Below the pieces are notes generated by a model. The model saw only the letters and a list, made by a program, of their open reading frames with translations. It ran no database searches and was not told the origin of the DNA. From Actinomycetes bacterium (GTDB lineage Bacteria; Actinomycetota; Actinomycetes; Propionibacteriales; Propionibacteriaceae), in NCBI GenBank assembly GCA_023460935.1, contig JAEWOI010000045.1, forward strand, positions 98,048 through 162,047: a DNA stretch of 64,000 nt, given 5' to 3'. A program made the position numbers and the translations under genes. Below, in pieces: positions 14,553-22,881 of the stretch. Numbering within the stretch: the stretch's first letter is position 1; each line of letters starts with the position of its first letter.

Positions 14553-17467
14553 CACACCCACCTCCGGCCGGGGATCGCACGGTTGGAGTTGGGCTCTGGC
14601 GCCGGCGTCAGCTCCTCGCGGGCGTGGAGGTCGATGCCGCTGCCCAGGCTGCGGCCCAGGTCGAGCATCATGCCGAGCACCACGAGGTAGACGCCGACGT
14701 CGAAGGCGGTGGAGGAGACCAGGTGGATGTCGCCCAGCAGGGTCCACTGTCCCCACGGCGTGGCCAGGTACTCCCAGCCGGGGATGCGGATGTGCACGTC
14801 GTAGCTCTGGAAGATCAGCCCGCCCACGGCCAGCGGGGCGACAGCGGTGAGCACAGACAACAGCAGCCCGCTGCCCAGCACGACGCCAGCCGGCAGTGGC
14901 AGTGCCTCGTCCAGTTCGGAGCGGCCGCCGGCCAGGTAGCGCACGAGCAGCGCCGTTCCGGCCACCAGCCCGCCGGCGAAGCCGCCGCCGGGGAGGTTGT
15001 GGCCGGCCACCAGCAGGTAGATCGAGACCATGATCATCACCGGGAACAACAGCCTGGTGACCACCTCGAAGATCAGGGAGCGCTGGGCGGCCGGCAAGGA
15101 CCTGCTGCCTTGCAGCCAGCCCCTGGTCGGGCCGTCGGCGTGCACCTTCGCGCGCTGCAGCGGACGCGCCCGTCCGCGCAGGAAGATCAGGCTGGCCACC
15201 CCGGTGGCGGCGATGCTGAGCACAGCGATCTCCCCGATCGTGTCCCAGGCCCGGGTGTCGACCAGCACCACGTTGACGATGTTGTTGCCGTAGCCGAAGC
15301 CCTTGGCCGTCTCGTGGTACGGCTCCGAGACCGGTGTCGCCGTCCGGGAGCCGAGGGTGAGCAGCGCGACCAGGCTGATCGCCAGGCCGGTGCCGGCGGA
15401 GATCACGATGCGCCACCACCGGCTGGAACGCAGCGGCCGGTCGGTGAAGTACTTGGGCAGCTTGCGCAGCACCAGCAGGAACACCAGCAGCGAGACGGTC
15501 TCGACCAGCACCTGGGTGAGGGCCAGGTCGGGTGCGCCGTGGAGGAGGAACAGCGCGGCCGTGCCGTAGCCGGTCACGCCCAGCAGCAGGATCGCGCGCA
15601 GCCGGCCGCGGGAGGTGGCGACCAGCACCGCTGCGACCACCACCAGCACCGCGACGACCACCTGCCCGGGGTTGTCGGCCAGCCTCACCTCCGGCCAGTC
15701 GCGGACGCCGGACAGCGTGAAGAACAGCGCTGCGGTGAGCACGGCCAGGATGGTGCCGACGTAGCGGGCGAGCGAGCCGCTCTGGGTGAGGTTGGTCACC
15801 TCCACGGCCAGCCGGTCGATGCTGCGCATGGTGTTGCGGTAGAAGTCGGCGGCGCCGACGACCTGCGGGAACGTCTGCTGCACCTTCGCGATCCGCTCCC
15901 GCTGCCAGAAGAGCACGGCGCCGGCGAGGATGGCCGCCGCTGAGGCGTACAGCGGCACTCCCGGGGCGGGGATGAGCTTCAGGCCGTGGCTGGGTTCGCC
16001 CAGCGGCAGGGATTCGGCGTACGGCTGCAGCAGTGCGGTGAGCTGCTCGCCGAGGAAGCCGGCGACGAGCCCGCCCAGGCCCAGCAAGGCAGGGGCCACG
16101 ACAGCGGTCCTGGCCGGCTGGTGGGCCGCGGACTCCGGCACGCCCGGCTTGCTGGCGAACGCGCCCCACCAGAAGCGCAGCGAGTACGCGACGGTGACCG
16201 CAGAGCCCAGCACCACCACGCCGAACAGCGCCCAGGCCGGCACCGGCGCGATGCCGGTGCCGTCGCCGGCGAGCGTGAGGTTGGCCAGGCCTTCCAGGCC
16301 GACCTCCTTGGCGATGAAGCCGAGGGTCGGTGGCACGCCGGCCATGGAGGCCGTCGCCAGCGCAGCCACGGTGGCCGTGACCGGCAGCCTGCGGTACAAC
16401 CCGCTGAGCTGGCTGAGCTGCCTGGTGCCGGCGGAGTGGTCGACGATGCCGACCACCAGGAACAGGGTTGCCTTGAACAGGGCGTGGGCCACCACCATCG
16501 CCAGCCCGCCGAGGGCCGCCGCCCTGGTGCCGGTGCCCAGCAGCAGGATCATGAACCCCAGCTGGCTGACCGTGCCGTAGGCGAGCAGGAGTTTGAGGTC
16601 GTCCTGGCGGAGGGCCCGCCAGCCGCCGAGGAACAGGGTGAGCGCGCCCAGCACCCACACCGCGGGCCGCCACCCCGGTTCCGCTGCCAGCACCGGGGCG
16701 AGCACAGCGACCAGGTACACCCCGGCCTTCACCATGGCGGCGGCGTGCAGGTAGGCCGAGATCGGGGTGGGTGCGGCCATCGCACCGGGTAGCCAGAAGT
16801 GGAACGGGACCAGTGCCGACTTGCTGAGCGCGCCGACCAGGACCAGCAGCGCTGCCGCCGTGACGACCGGCCCGGACGGGGGAGCTGCCAGGATCGCGGC
16901 GAGGCTGAAGGTGCCGGCGGCCTGGCCGAGGGCGAGGAAGCCGACCAGCATCGCCAGCCCACCGGTGGTGGTGACGATCAGGGCGGTGAGTGCGGCAGAC
17001 CGGTTGGCCCGCCGGGTGGGGTCGTGCCCGATCAGCAGGTACGACAGGACGGTGGTGGCTTCCCAGAAGACGTAGATCGCGATCAGGTCGTCCGCGGTGA
17101 CCAGCCCGATCATCGCCGCGCAGAACGCTGTCAGCAGGCCCACAACGCGGGTCTGCGGTGCTTCGTCGGCGAAGTACCAGCGGCAGTAGACCAGCACCAG
17201 CACCCCGATACCGGTGACGATCATCGCCAGCACCCACTGCACGAGGCCGAGGTGGAAGCTGACCGCCACCCCCAGCTCCGGAATCCACCAGACGGCCTCG
17301 GTGTACGGCTGCCCGGCCAGCACCTGGGGCGCCACGGCCAGCAGCCACCCGAAGGCTGCCGCCGGAGCCAGCGCGGCCACCCAGAACGCGCGCTGGCCGA
17401 GCAGGCGGGTGAACATCGGGGCTGCCACAGACCACACCAGGTGAGCTGTGATCAGCGCCAACAGCAC
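14552..17467 (-). CDS. mrpA: Mrp antiporter subunit A fused to subunit B
   Basis: A 971-residue protein. Residues 1 to about 700 are the NuoL-like MrpA core; the region around GYGTAALFLLHGAPDLALTQ is the MrpA C-terminal DUF4040-type domain. The last 150 residues, from RSLIFEVVTRLLFPVMIMVS, are an MrpB domain, so no separate mrpB is present. This A-B fusion is common in actinobacteria. The GTG start at 17467 has GGAGG seven to eight bases upstream. It heads a six-gene operon in which every junction overlaps. Expected role: sodium and alkaline pH tolerance. Confidence 0.92.
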   Translation of the reverse strand: MLLALITAHLVWSVAAPMFTRLLGQRAFWVAALAPAAAFGWLLAVAPQVLAGQPYTEAVWWIPELGVAVSFHLGLVQWVLAMIVTGIGVLVLVYCRWYFADEAPQTRVVGLLTAFCAAMIGLVTADDLIAIYVFWEATTVLSYLLIGHDPTRRANRSAALTALIVTTTGGLAMLVGFLALGQAAGTFSLAAILAAPPSGPVVTAAALLVLVGALSKSALVPFHFWLPGAMAAPTPISAYLHAAAMVKAGVYLVAVLAPVLAAEPGWRPAVWVLGALTLFLGGWRALRQDDLKLLLAYGTVSQLGFMILLLGTGTRAAALGGLAMVVAHALFKATLFLVVGIVDHSAGTRQLSQLSGLYRRLPVTATVAALATASMAGVPPTLGFIAKEVGLEGLANLTLAGDGTGIAPVPAWALFGVVVLGSAVTVAYSLRFWWGAFASKPGVPESAAHQPARTAVVAPALLGLGGLVAGFLGEQLTALLQPYAESLPLGEPSHGLKLIPAPGVPLYASAAAILAGAVLFWQRERIAKVQQTFPQVVGAADFYRNTMRSIDRLAVEVTNLTQSGSLARYVGTILAVLTAALFFTLSGVRDWPEVRLADNPGQVVVAVLVVVAAVLVATSRGRLRAILLLGVTGYGTAALFLLHGAPDLALTQVLVETVSLLVFLLVLRKLPKYFTDRPLRSSRWWRIVISAGTGLAISLVALLTLGSRTATPVSEPYHETAKGFGYGNNIVNVVLVDTRAWDTIGEIAVLSIAATGVASLIFLRGRARPLQRAKVHADGPTRGWLQGSRSLPAAQRSLIFEVVTRLLFPVMIMVSIYLLVAGHNLPGGGFAGGLVAGTALLVRYLAGGRSELDEALPLPAGVVLGSGLLLSVLTAVAPLAVGGLIFQSYDVHIRIPGWEYLATPWGQWTLLGDIHLVSSTAFDVGVYLVVLGMMLDLGRSLGSGIDLHAREELTPAPEPNSNRAIPGRRWV

Positions 17468-18096
17468 CCGCCCACCTCCGCCTGAGTTTCGTGTTTGTCC
17501 GACCTTACCGGCACGGTCCGAACGCGGGGGAGGTGGTGTTGGTGGGTAAAGGGCGAAGGCCGGACCAAGTATGAGTTGGTCCGGCCTTCAGGTTCGTCCG
17601 GGGCTGGACGCCTCCCGAACCCGGCAGCCCGGCTGGCCCACCCCCCGTCCCGGGGGCTCCGGCGGATCGCTCCGCCAGGATCAGGACCACGATTGCTGTC
17701 CGTCCGCTGACCCGGTTTCCGGTCTCCCTCTCGGGAGCGGCTCCGTGATCGGCGTAGGACATTTGTACTCCCGACGGAGTCCGCCCGCAAGCGGTTCCGG
17801 AAAGAATTTGCGCGCATCGCCGACGGCGCCGTCCCATCCGTTCCCCGGCGTCCCTTCCGTCCCGGGCGCCACCGCGACAGAAGCTGAAAGCCGGACCACC
17901 TCATACTTGGTCCGGCCTTGGGACATGTCTATCGGGCGGGTCCCGCCGGCTTCGGGAGCGACACGCTGGAGGGGCGGAAAACCTGCCACGAGAGCGTTCC
18001 GCGAACCCTCTTCCACCGCCCCTGATCCTGAGTAGGGTGTCGGTAATCGACCCCGGGTGGGGCCGGTTCGAACCACTGAGTGGAACGAGGTTTCAC
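17468..18096. other. Gene-free region between mrpA and the SRPBCC gene
   Basis: About 630 bases without a convincing gene. It holds the divergent start regions of mrpA and the SRPBCC gene at its two ends and the MITE-like element at 17556-17919 in the middle. Open frames exist on both strands but none has a ribosome-binding site, a protein-like composition or a recognisable domain. A TAGGGT at 18033-18038 could be the -10 box for the gene at 18097. Confidence 0.6.
17556..17919. mobile_element. MITE-like element with palindromic terminal inverted repeats
   Basis: The left end (17556-17588) and the right end (17888-17919) are near-identical 32-33-bp sequences in opposite orientation, each itself a hairpin: AAGGCCGGACCA, a nine-base loop, then TGGTCCGGCCTT. 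The 300 bases between contain smaller palindromes such as GGCGGA-TCGC-TCCGCC and look richer in A+T than the neighbours. Terminal inverted repeats, small size and absence of a gene fit a non-autonomous transposable element or a structured RNA locus. I see no clear target-site duplication. Confidence 0.55.
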
Positions 18097-18513
18097 ATGA
18101 ACGAACAGAGCCAGGGCGACACTCTCGTGAACCCTGTGGACACCACCGTCACTGTCAGCCGGTCGGTGTCCCAACCTGTCAAGGAGATCTGGAAACTGCT
18201 GGTCACCCGTGAGGGTGCCGAGGCCCTGCTCGGGGTCGGCGGCGAACTCGGCGACAAGGGCGACAGCTGGCACGCTGCGGACGGCACCTACGGCGTCATC
18301 CGCTCCTACCACCCGCTGGAGCAGATCCGCTTCAGCTGGCACGCCGCAGAAGAGGCACCCAAGACCGTGGTCGACGTGCACCTGAGCCCCGCCGGCGAGG
18401 CGGCGACCACCGTCGAGATCAGGCACGAGCACATCCCGACCTACTTCGACTCCAACGCGCTCACCCGCAAGTGGGAGCTGGCGCTGGACAAGCTGGTCGC
18501 AGCCGCCGGCTGA
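18097..18513 (+). CDS. SRPBCC (START/AHSA1-like) domain protein
   Basis: A 138-residue protein built of one SRPBCC fold. It opens with VTVSRSVSQPVKEIWKLLV and ends with WELALDKLVAAAG, the usual first strand and last helix. The middle has GGELGDKGDSWHAADGTYG and RFSWH. Members bind hydrophobic ligands or act as stress co-factors; the ligand here is unknown. The ATG at 18097 follows a GAACGAGG ribosome-binding site. It is transcribed away from mrpA. Confidence 0.75.
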   Translation: MNEQSQGDTLVNPVDTTVTVSRSVSQPVKEIWKLLVTREGAEALLGVGGELGDKGDSWHAADGTYGVIRSYHPLEQIRFSWHAAEEAPKTVVDVHLSPAGEAATTVEIRHEHIPTYFDSNALTRKWELALDKLVAAAG

Positions 18514-18521
18514 TCGTTCGG

Positions 18522-18551
18522 GTCCTGGCCCGCAACGCCGCGGGCCAGGAC
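18522..18551. terminator. Bidirectional hairpin terminator
   Basis: GTCCTGGCCCGC at 18522-18533 and its exact complement at 18540-18551 enclose a six-base loop. It sits nine bases after the SRPBCC stop and between convergent genes. Confidence 0.8.
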
Positions 18552-18600
18552 CTCGCCCAGCCCGAACCACGCCGCCGCCCGGGTGGCGGTGGGTGGCGCC

Positions 18601-18876
18601 TCAGGCGCTGACCGCGTACCTGGTGGCTGCCCGAGCCCGGGCCTTGGCTGCCTCTACCTCGCGGTTGCGCGGCGGCGCGGCCGTGGTCAGGTGCTCCAGC
18701 AGGTGCCTGGTGGCGTGGGCCACCGCCTCGACAGCCTCATCGAAGGCTGCCTGGTTCGCCTTGGACGGCTTGGTGGTGCCGGCCACCTTCCGCACGTACT
18801 GCAGGGCGGCGGCGTGCACCTCGTCCGCTGTCGCCGGCGGCTCGAAGTTGTGCAGGGTGTGGATGTTGCGGCACAT
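18601..18876 (-). CDS. DUF2277 family protein
   Basis: A 91-residue protein beginning MCRNIHTLHNFEPPAT, the almost invariant start of DUF2277. It is alpha-helical and soluble with lysine/alanine-rich C-terminus. Function is unknown; small DUF2277 proteins occur widely in actinobacteria and proteobacteria. The ATG is preceded at seven bases by TAGCCT (18884-18889, minus strand), fitting a leaderless transcript. Confidence 0.82.
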   Translation of the reverse strand: MCRNIHTLHNFEPPATADEVHAAALQYVRKVAGTTKPSKANQAAFDEAVEAVAHATRHLLEHLTTAAPPRNREVEAAKARARAATRYAVSA

Positions 18877-18883
18877 GCCGGGC

Positions 18884-18889
18884 AGGCTA
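18884..18889 (-). promoter_or_regulatory. -10 hexamer TAGCCT for the DUF2277 gene
   Basis: It ends seven bases before the ATG on the minus strand. The identical hexamer precedes greA, xseA and the ABM gene. Confidence 0.5.
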
Positions 18890-18966
18890 GCCCGCGACCC
18901 AGCCGCAGCCAACGCATTTCCTCACAACTGCCCACTCGTGCCGGAGAGCGTTGCGCCGGTGGCGGC

Positions 18967-19596
18967 TCAGCCGCAGGTGACCCCGGTGGCGTGGATGGGG
19001 CAGTAGCCGTTGGGGTTCTTCTCCAGGTACTGCTGGTGGTACCGCTCGGCGTAGTAGAACGGGCCGGCGGGCACCACCTCGGTGGTGATCAGGCCGTAGC
19101 CGGCCTGGCTCAGCTTGGGCTGGTAGCCCTCGATCGCCGCTCTGGCCGCAGCTTCCTGCTCCGGGCCCGTCACGTAGACCGCCGAGCGGTACTGGGTGCC
19201 GTGGTCGTTGCCCTGGCGCATGCCCTGCGTGGGGTCGTGGTTCTCGAGGAACACCCTCAGCAGCGCTTCGTAGGAAATCCGTTCGGGGTCGAAGACCACC
19301 TTCACCGCCTCGGCGTGCGCCGTCCGGCCGGAGCAGACCTCCTCGTAGGTGGGGTTGGGGGTGTAGCCGCCCTGGTAGCCCACAGCTGTGGTGATCACCC
19401 CGTCCAGCTGCCAGAACAGCTTCTCCGCGCCCCAGAAGCAGCCGAGCGCGAAGTAGGCGACCTGCGCGCCCGGCGGGACCTGGTCGATGCGCGTGCCCAG
19501 CACCTCGTGGAAGGCGGTCCCGGGGGTGAGTACCTCACGCTCCCTGCCGGGCAGCGCGGACTCGGGTTCGACCAGCTTCGACTTCGTCAACCACAT
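18967..19596 (-). CDS. msrA: Peptide methionine sulfoxide reductase A
   Basis: A 209-residue enzyme that reduces methionine-S-sulfoxide in proteins and as free amino acid. The catalytic motif GCFWGAE has its cysteine near residue 53, followed by VGYQGGYTPNPTYEEVCSG and NDHGTQYRSAVY, all diagnostic. The C-terminus contains one further cysteine (GVTCG), the probable resolving cysteine. The ATG at 19596 follows GAGAGGG. It is 41 bases downstream of ung on the same strand and may be co-transcribed with it. Confidence 0.94.
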   Translation of the reverse strand: MWLTKSKLVEPESALPGREREVLTPGTAFHEVLGTRIDQVPPGAQVAYFALGCFWGAEKLFWQLDGVITTAVGYQGGYTPNPTYEEVCSGRTAHAEAVKVVFDPERISYEALLRVFLENHDPTQGMRQGNDHGTQYRSAVYVTGPEQEAAARAAIEGYQPKLSQAGYGLITTEVVPAGPFYYAERYHQQYLEKNPNGYCPIHATGVTCG

Positions 19597-19637
19597 GCCC
19601 TCTCCAACCGTTTCAGCCCTGCCGATGTTCCGCAGCC

Positions 19638-20312
19638 TCAGGCGAGGCGCCAGTCGATGGGGGTTGCTCCCTGCGCCTCCAGCAGCGCATTCACCCGGCT
19701 GAACGGGCGGGAGCCGAAGAACCCGGCGTGGGCCGACATCGGGGACGGGTGGGCCGAGGCCACCTTGGGCAGGTCGCGCAGGCGCGGCGCCAGGGATTGG
19801 GCGTCGCGGCCCCACAGCACGGCCACCAGCGGGCCACCCCGGCCGACGAGGGCGTCGATGGCGCACTCGGTGACCTCCTCCCAGCCCTTGCCGCGGTGCG
19901 AACCGGAGGCGCCCGGCCGTACCGTCAGCACGCGGTTGAGCAGCAGCACGCCCTGGTGGAACCACGGGCTGAGGTCGCCCGAGGCCGCGGGGCGGATGCC
20001 GAGGTCGGCCTCCAGTTCGGCGTAGATGTTGACCAGGCTCCGCGGCAGCGGTCGCACATGGGGGGCCACCGAGAACGACAGCCCGACCGGGTGTCCTCGG
20101 GTGGGGTAGGGGTCCTGGCCGACCACCAGCACCCGGACGTCGGCCATGGGCCGGGAGAAGGCCCGCAGCACGTGCTCCCCGGCCGGCAGGTAGTCCCGGC
20201 CCGCGGCCAGTTCAGCCCGCAGGAAGTTGCCGATGGCGGCGATCCGGCCGGCCACCGGCGCCAGCGCCTCCGCCCAGTCCGGGGCAACCAGTTCGGCCAG
20301 CGGCTTCGTCAC
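19638..20312 (-). CDS. ung: Uracil-DNA glycosylase
   Basis: A 224-residue family 1 uracil-DNA glycosylase that removes uracil from DNA in base-excision repair. The water-activating motif GQDPYP with the catalytic aspartate is near residue 66, and the DNA-loop motif HPSPMSAHAGF lies near the C-terminus. The GTG at 20312 is supported by the hexamer TAGGGT (20320-20325, minus strand) ending seven bases upstream; a GTG at 20321 is an alternative. Length is typical. Confidence 0.94.
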   Translation of the reverse strand: MTKPLAELVAPDWAEALAPVAGRIAAIGNFLRAELAAGRDYLPAGEHVLRAFSRPMADVRVLVVGQDPYPTRGHPVGLSFSVAPHVRPLPRSLVNIYAELEADLGIRPAASGDLSPWFHQGVLLLNRVLTVRPGASGSHRGKGWEEVTECAIDALVGRGGPLVAVLWGRDAQSLAPRLRDLPKVASAHPSPMSAHAGFFGSRPFSRVNALLEAQGATPIDWRLA

Positions 20313-20319
20313 GCCCGTC

Positions 20320-20325
20320 ACCCTA
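20320..20325 (-). promoter_or_regulatory. -10 hexamer TAGGGT for ung
   Basis: It ends seven bases before the GTG at 20312 and helps choose this start over the GTG at 20321. Confidence 0.45.
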
Positions 20326-20407
20326 GCGGCGGGAAACGGGCCCACCCCCTTGCAGGTGCTCCACAAGTTGGCAGGCCTCAATCGGAGTGAACCCGGGCCG
20401 CGCTGGT

Positions 20408-20413
20408 TACAGT
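20408..20413 (+). promoter_or_regulatory. -10 hexamer TACAGT for the AI-2E family gene
   Basis: It ends six bases before the GTG at 20420, implying leaderless expression from that codon. Confidence 0.45.
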
Positions 20414-20419
20414 GTGGCC

Positions 20420-21526
20420 GTGCTGACCCCTCGACCCCGCCGGGCGGGCGCCCCCGGCGCCCGCGTCCCCCAAGGCGTCGTCACCGCGTCCGAGTGGGCC
20501 TGGCGCGGGCTGGCGATCGCCGCGGCGCTGGCCCTGCTCTGGTGGTTGCTGACCTACTTCTCTGCGGTGTCGGTGCCGGTAGCGGTGGCTTTCCTTCTCA
20601 CCGCCCTGCTCACCCCGCTGAACCACGTCCTGCGGAGCTGGAAGTGGCCGCCGGCGCTGGCCGCGGCCGGCAGCCTGCTGGGAATGGCGCTGGTCGTGGG
20701 CGGGGTGTTCGCAGCCATCGGCACCCAGGTCGTGCGCGAGTGGCCCGACCTGTGGCAGCAGGCGGTGGCCGGGTTCGCCGTCCTGCTCACCTGGCTGGCG
20801 GAGGGGCCGCTGCACATCGACCAGGCCCAGCTCGACGGCTACGTCACCCAGGTCACCGAGTGGGTGAGCAGCTCCCAGGCCGAACTCGCGGCGCTCGCGG
20901 GACGGGCCGGCGTGGGCGTCGGGCACTTCTTCGCCGGGCTGGCGATCGCACTGATCGCCACGTTCTTCTTCCTCGCCTCCGGCCGCCGGCTGTGGCACTC
21001 GGCCACCACGATCCTGCCGCGCCACTACCAGCCCGCCACCGGGCGCGCGGCCGAGCGCGGCTGGGCCTCCCTGGTCGCCTACATGCGGGCCCAGGTGCTG
21101 GTGGCGCTGGTGGACGCCGTCGGAATCCTGATCGGTGCCCTCGCCCTGCAGCTGCCGATGGCCTGGGCGCTGTTCGCGCTGACCTTCGTCGTCTGCTTCG
21201 TCCCGGTGGTGGGCGCGGTGATCTCCGGCACCGTGGCGTGTTTCCTGGCCCTGGTCACCCACGGCCCGGTGAGCGCGCTGATCATGCTCGCCATCACGGT
21301 CTTTGTGATGCAGATGGAGGGACACTTCCTGCAGCCGATCCTGCTCGGACGGGCGGTGTCGCTGCACCCGCTGGCCGTCTTGCTCGGGCTGGCGGTGGGT
21401 GCCACCCTGGCCGGCATCGTCGGCGCGCTGCTGGTGATCCCGGTACTGGCGTTCTCGGTGGCCTTCCTGCGTGGCCTGGACCCGTCCCGGTTCGAGAGCC
21501 AGCCAGAAGTTGAGGTTACAGAATAG
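20420..21526 (+). CDS. AI-2E family transporter (putative permease)
   Basis: A 368-residue polytopic membrane protein with two N-terminal transmembrane hairpins, a soluble section around residues 110-160 and five or more C-terminal helices. The C-terminal QMEGHFLQPILLGRAVSLHPL block is the family signature. Members export small molecules or exchange sodium/lithium for protons; autoinducer transport is only one proposal. I chose GTG 20420 because a -10 hexamer ends six bases before it; GTG 20414 and 20387 are in frame. The stop codon lies inside the palindrome at 21516-21550. Confidence 0.85.
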   Translation: MLTPRPRRAGAPGARVPQGVVTASEWAWRGLAIAAALALLWWLLTYFSAVSVPVAVAFLLTALLTPLNHVLRSWKWPPALAAAGSLLGMALVVGGVFAAIGTQVVREWPDLWQQAVAGFAVLLTWLAEGPLHIDQAQLDGYVTQVTEWVSSSQAELAALAGRAGVGVGHFFAGLAIALIATFFFLASGRRLWHSATTILPRHYQPATGRAAERGWASLVAYMRAQVLVALVDAVGILIGALALQLPMAWALFALTFVVCFVPVVGAVISGTVACFLALVTHGPVSALIMLAITVFVMQMEGHFLQPILLGRAVSLHPLAVLLGLAVGATLAGIVGALLVIPVLAFSVAFLRGLDPSRFESQPEVEVTE

Positions 21527-21550
21527 AAAGCGCTGCTTTCGTTTCTGTAA
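21516..21550. promoter_or_regulatory. Palindrome overlapping the upstream stop codon; candidate operator
   Basis: TTACAGAATAGAAAGC (21516-21531) and its near complement (21535-21550) match at 14 of 16 positions around a three-base loop. It is A+T-rich in very GC-rich DNA and lies just upstream of the -10 box and start of the DUF4097 gene. This is where a regulator would bind; it could also form a terminator hairpin for the permease gene. Confidence 0.5.
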
Positions 21551-21559
21551 AGCCGGGTC

Positions 21560-21565
21560 TATCAT
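21560..21565 (+). promoter_or_regulatory. -10 hexamer TATCAT for the DUF4097-like gene
   Basis: A good -10 match ending six bases before the ATG at 21572, so the transcript is probably leaderless. The palindrome just upstream covers the expected -35 region. Confidence 0.6.
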
Positions 21566-21571
21566 TGGGGC

Positions 21572-22483
21572 ATGACCACACCTGATCTTGGGCCGATCCT
21601 CGAGGACCTGGCCGCTGGCCGCATCGACGCCTCGGAGGCTGCGCGCCGGATCGACGAACTCAAGGCCGCTGCTGAGCCCGTGCCCGAGCCCACACCGGTC
21701 GAGCCGACCAATGAGGAACTCGGTGAGGAGCCCTCGCGGCGCCAGTACTCCCCGTACGCCAGGGAGGTGTTCGGCCAGCCCGACCCGGAGGCCGAGGCCG
21801 CCGGGCCGGCCACCGGCCGCCGCCGTCCGACCGGCAGCAAGGGTGTGGACCGGATCTCGGTGCGCGCCGTCGGCCGGCGGGTGCGGATCGTCGGCGACCC
21901 GGGGGTCGCCACGCTTTCGGCAGAAGGGCCGCACGTGCTGCGGCGCAACGGCTCGGTGCTGGAGGTCACCAGCGACGGCGACTTCGGGCCCACCCTCGAC
22001 GGCTTCAGCATCCTGCGCCCGCCGCGCAACCTCGACGACATCCGGGCGCTCGGCCTGGGCAAGGAGCTCTACCTGCGGATCAACCCGGCGATCATCGTCG
22101 ACGTCGAGGTGACGGCCGGCCACCTGAACTGCACCGACCTGCCCTACCTCGGCAAGGTGCGGGTGACCGCTGGCGGGGCCGACCTGGCCGGCGTGGCCGA
22201 GGCCAACGACGTGCTGGTGCAGGCCGGCTCGGCGAGCCTGAAGGGATCGATCACCACCGGCCGCTCCCGCGTGCGCGTCGAGTCCGGCCAGCTCAGCGTC
22301 GACCTCGCAGACGACTCCAACGTCACCGTCCGCGGCGAGGCCCAGCTGGGCCGGATCAGCTGGAGCGGTGCGCACTCCGGCCAGGTGGACGAGGTGGTGC
22401 TCGGCAACGGTTCGGCCCGCCTCGACGTCGGTGTGGTGATGGGCTGGGCCAACATCAAGGCCGGCGCGGAGGAGCTGCGGTGA
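21572..22483 (+). CDS. DUF4097-like beta-repeat protein with N-terminal SHOCT-like helix pair
   Basis: A 303-residue soluble protein. Residues 1-30 (ILEDLAAGRIDASEAARRID) form a short helical motif often found in proteins that pair with membrane-stress regulators. Residues 30-90 are acidic and proline-rich. From about residue 95 to the end there are alternating short hydrophobic and polar stretches (VDVEVTAGHL, VRVTAGGADL, VLVQAGSASL, VRVESGQLSV), as expected for a right-handed beta-helix of the DUF4097/bactofilin type. It overlaps the zinc-ribbon regulator gene by four bases. Function unknown; probably a polymerising or envelope-stress scaffold. Confidence 0.65.
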   Translation: MTTPDLGPILEDLAAGRIDASEAARRIDELKAAAEPVPEPTPVEPTNEELGEEPSRRQYSPYAREVFGQPDPEAEAAGPATGRRRPTGSKGVDRISVRAVGRRVRIVGDPGVATLSAEGPHVLRRNGSVLEVTSDGDFGPTLDGFSILRPPRNLDDIRALGLGKELYLRINPAIIVDVEVTAGHLNCTDLPYLGKVRVTAGGADLAGVAEANDVLVQAGSASLKGSITTGRSRVRVESGQLSVDLADDSNVTVRGEAQLGRISWSGAHSGQVDEVVLGNGSARLDVGVVMGWANIKAGAEELR

Positions 22484-22866
22484 CCGCCGAACCGCGCTAC
22501 CGGGCGCCCGCGGACTGCCCGGTCTGCGGCGGTGAACTGATCACCACCCGGCTCGGCTGCCGCAGCTGCGGTTCGGAGCTGGCCGGCGAGTTCGGCCACT
22601 GCGACTTCTGCTCCCTGCAGCCGGCGGAGACCGAGCTGCTGCGGGTCTTCCTCGCCTCCCGGGGCAACCTCCGCGAGGTGGAGAAGCACCTGGGGGTGTC
22701 GTACCCGACCGCCAGGGCCAGGTTCACGGCGCTGCTGATGAAACTCGGGCTCGCCGGCGAGGCCGGACAGACCGCCGTGATGACCAGGGAACAGGTGCTC
22801 AGCGAGGTGGCCAGCGGAGCGCTGTCGCCTGCGGAGGCTGCCGAACTGCTCGCCGGCCTGGGCTGA
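22480..22866 (+). CDS. DUF2089 family zinc-ribbon/HTH regulator
   Basis: A 128-residue protein. The N-terminus has four paired cysteines (CPVCGG, CRSCGS, with a further CDFC) forming a zinc ribbon. The middle (LRVFLASRGNLREVEKHLGVSYPTAR) is a sigma-like helix-turn-helix, and the last 25 residues repeat the SEVASGALSPAEAAELL helix motif seen at the start of the neighbouring protein. The GTG overlaps the preceding stop (GTGA). It probably regulates its own operon through the palindrome at 21516-21550. The shared terminal helices suggest the two proteins interact. Confidence 0.78.
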   Translation: MTAEPRYRAPADCPVCGGELITTRLGCRSCGSELAGEFGHCDFCSLQPAETELLRVFLASRGNLREVEKHLGVSYPTARARFTALLMKLGLAGEAGQTAVMTREQVLSEVASGALSPAEAAELLAGLG

Positions 22867-22881
22867 CCGGGCCCGCCCGGT
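22866..22881. terminator. Short GC hairpin between convergent genes
   Basis: ACCGGGC-CC-GCCCGGT is a seven-bp perfect stem spanning the 15-base gap between the DUF2089 and greA stop codons. It is likely to act in both directions, but it is short. Confidence 0.45.

Noticed and set aside
14124..17435. A 1103-codon open frame on the minus strand in another frame across mrpA
   Set aside because: It is the GC-rich shadow of mrpA; its translation is proline/arginine-rich with no domain, and only its last 142 codons (mrpC) are real.
17452..17904. Open frames inside and around the MITE-like element
   Set aside because: They lack ribosome-binding sites and -10 spacing, run through the terminal hairpins and have no recognisable domain.
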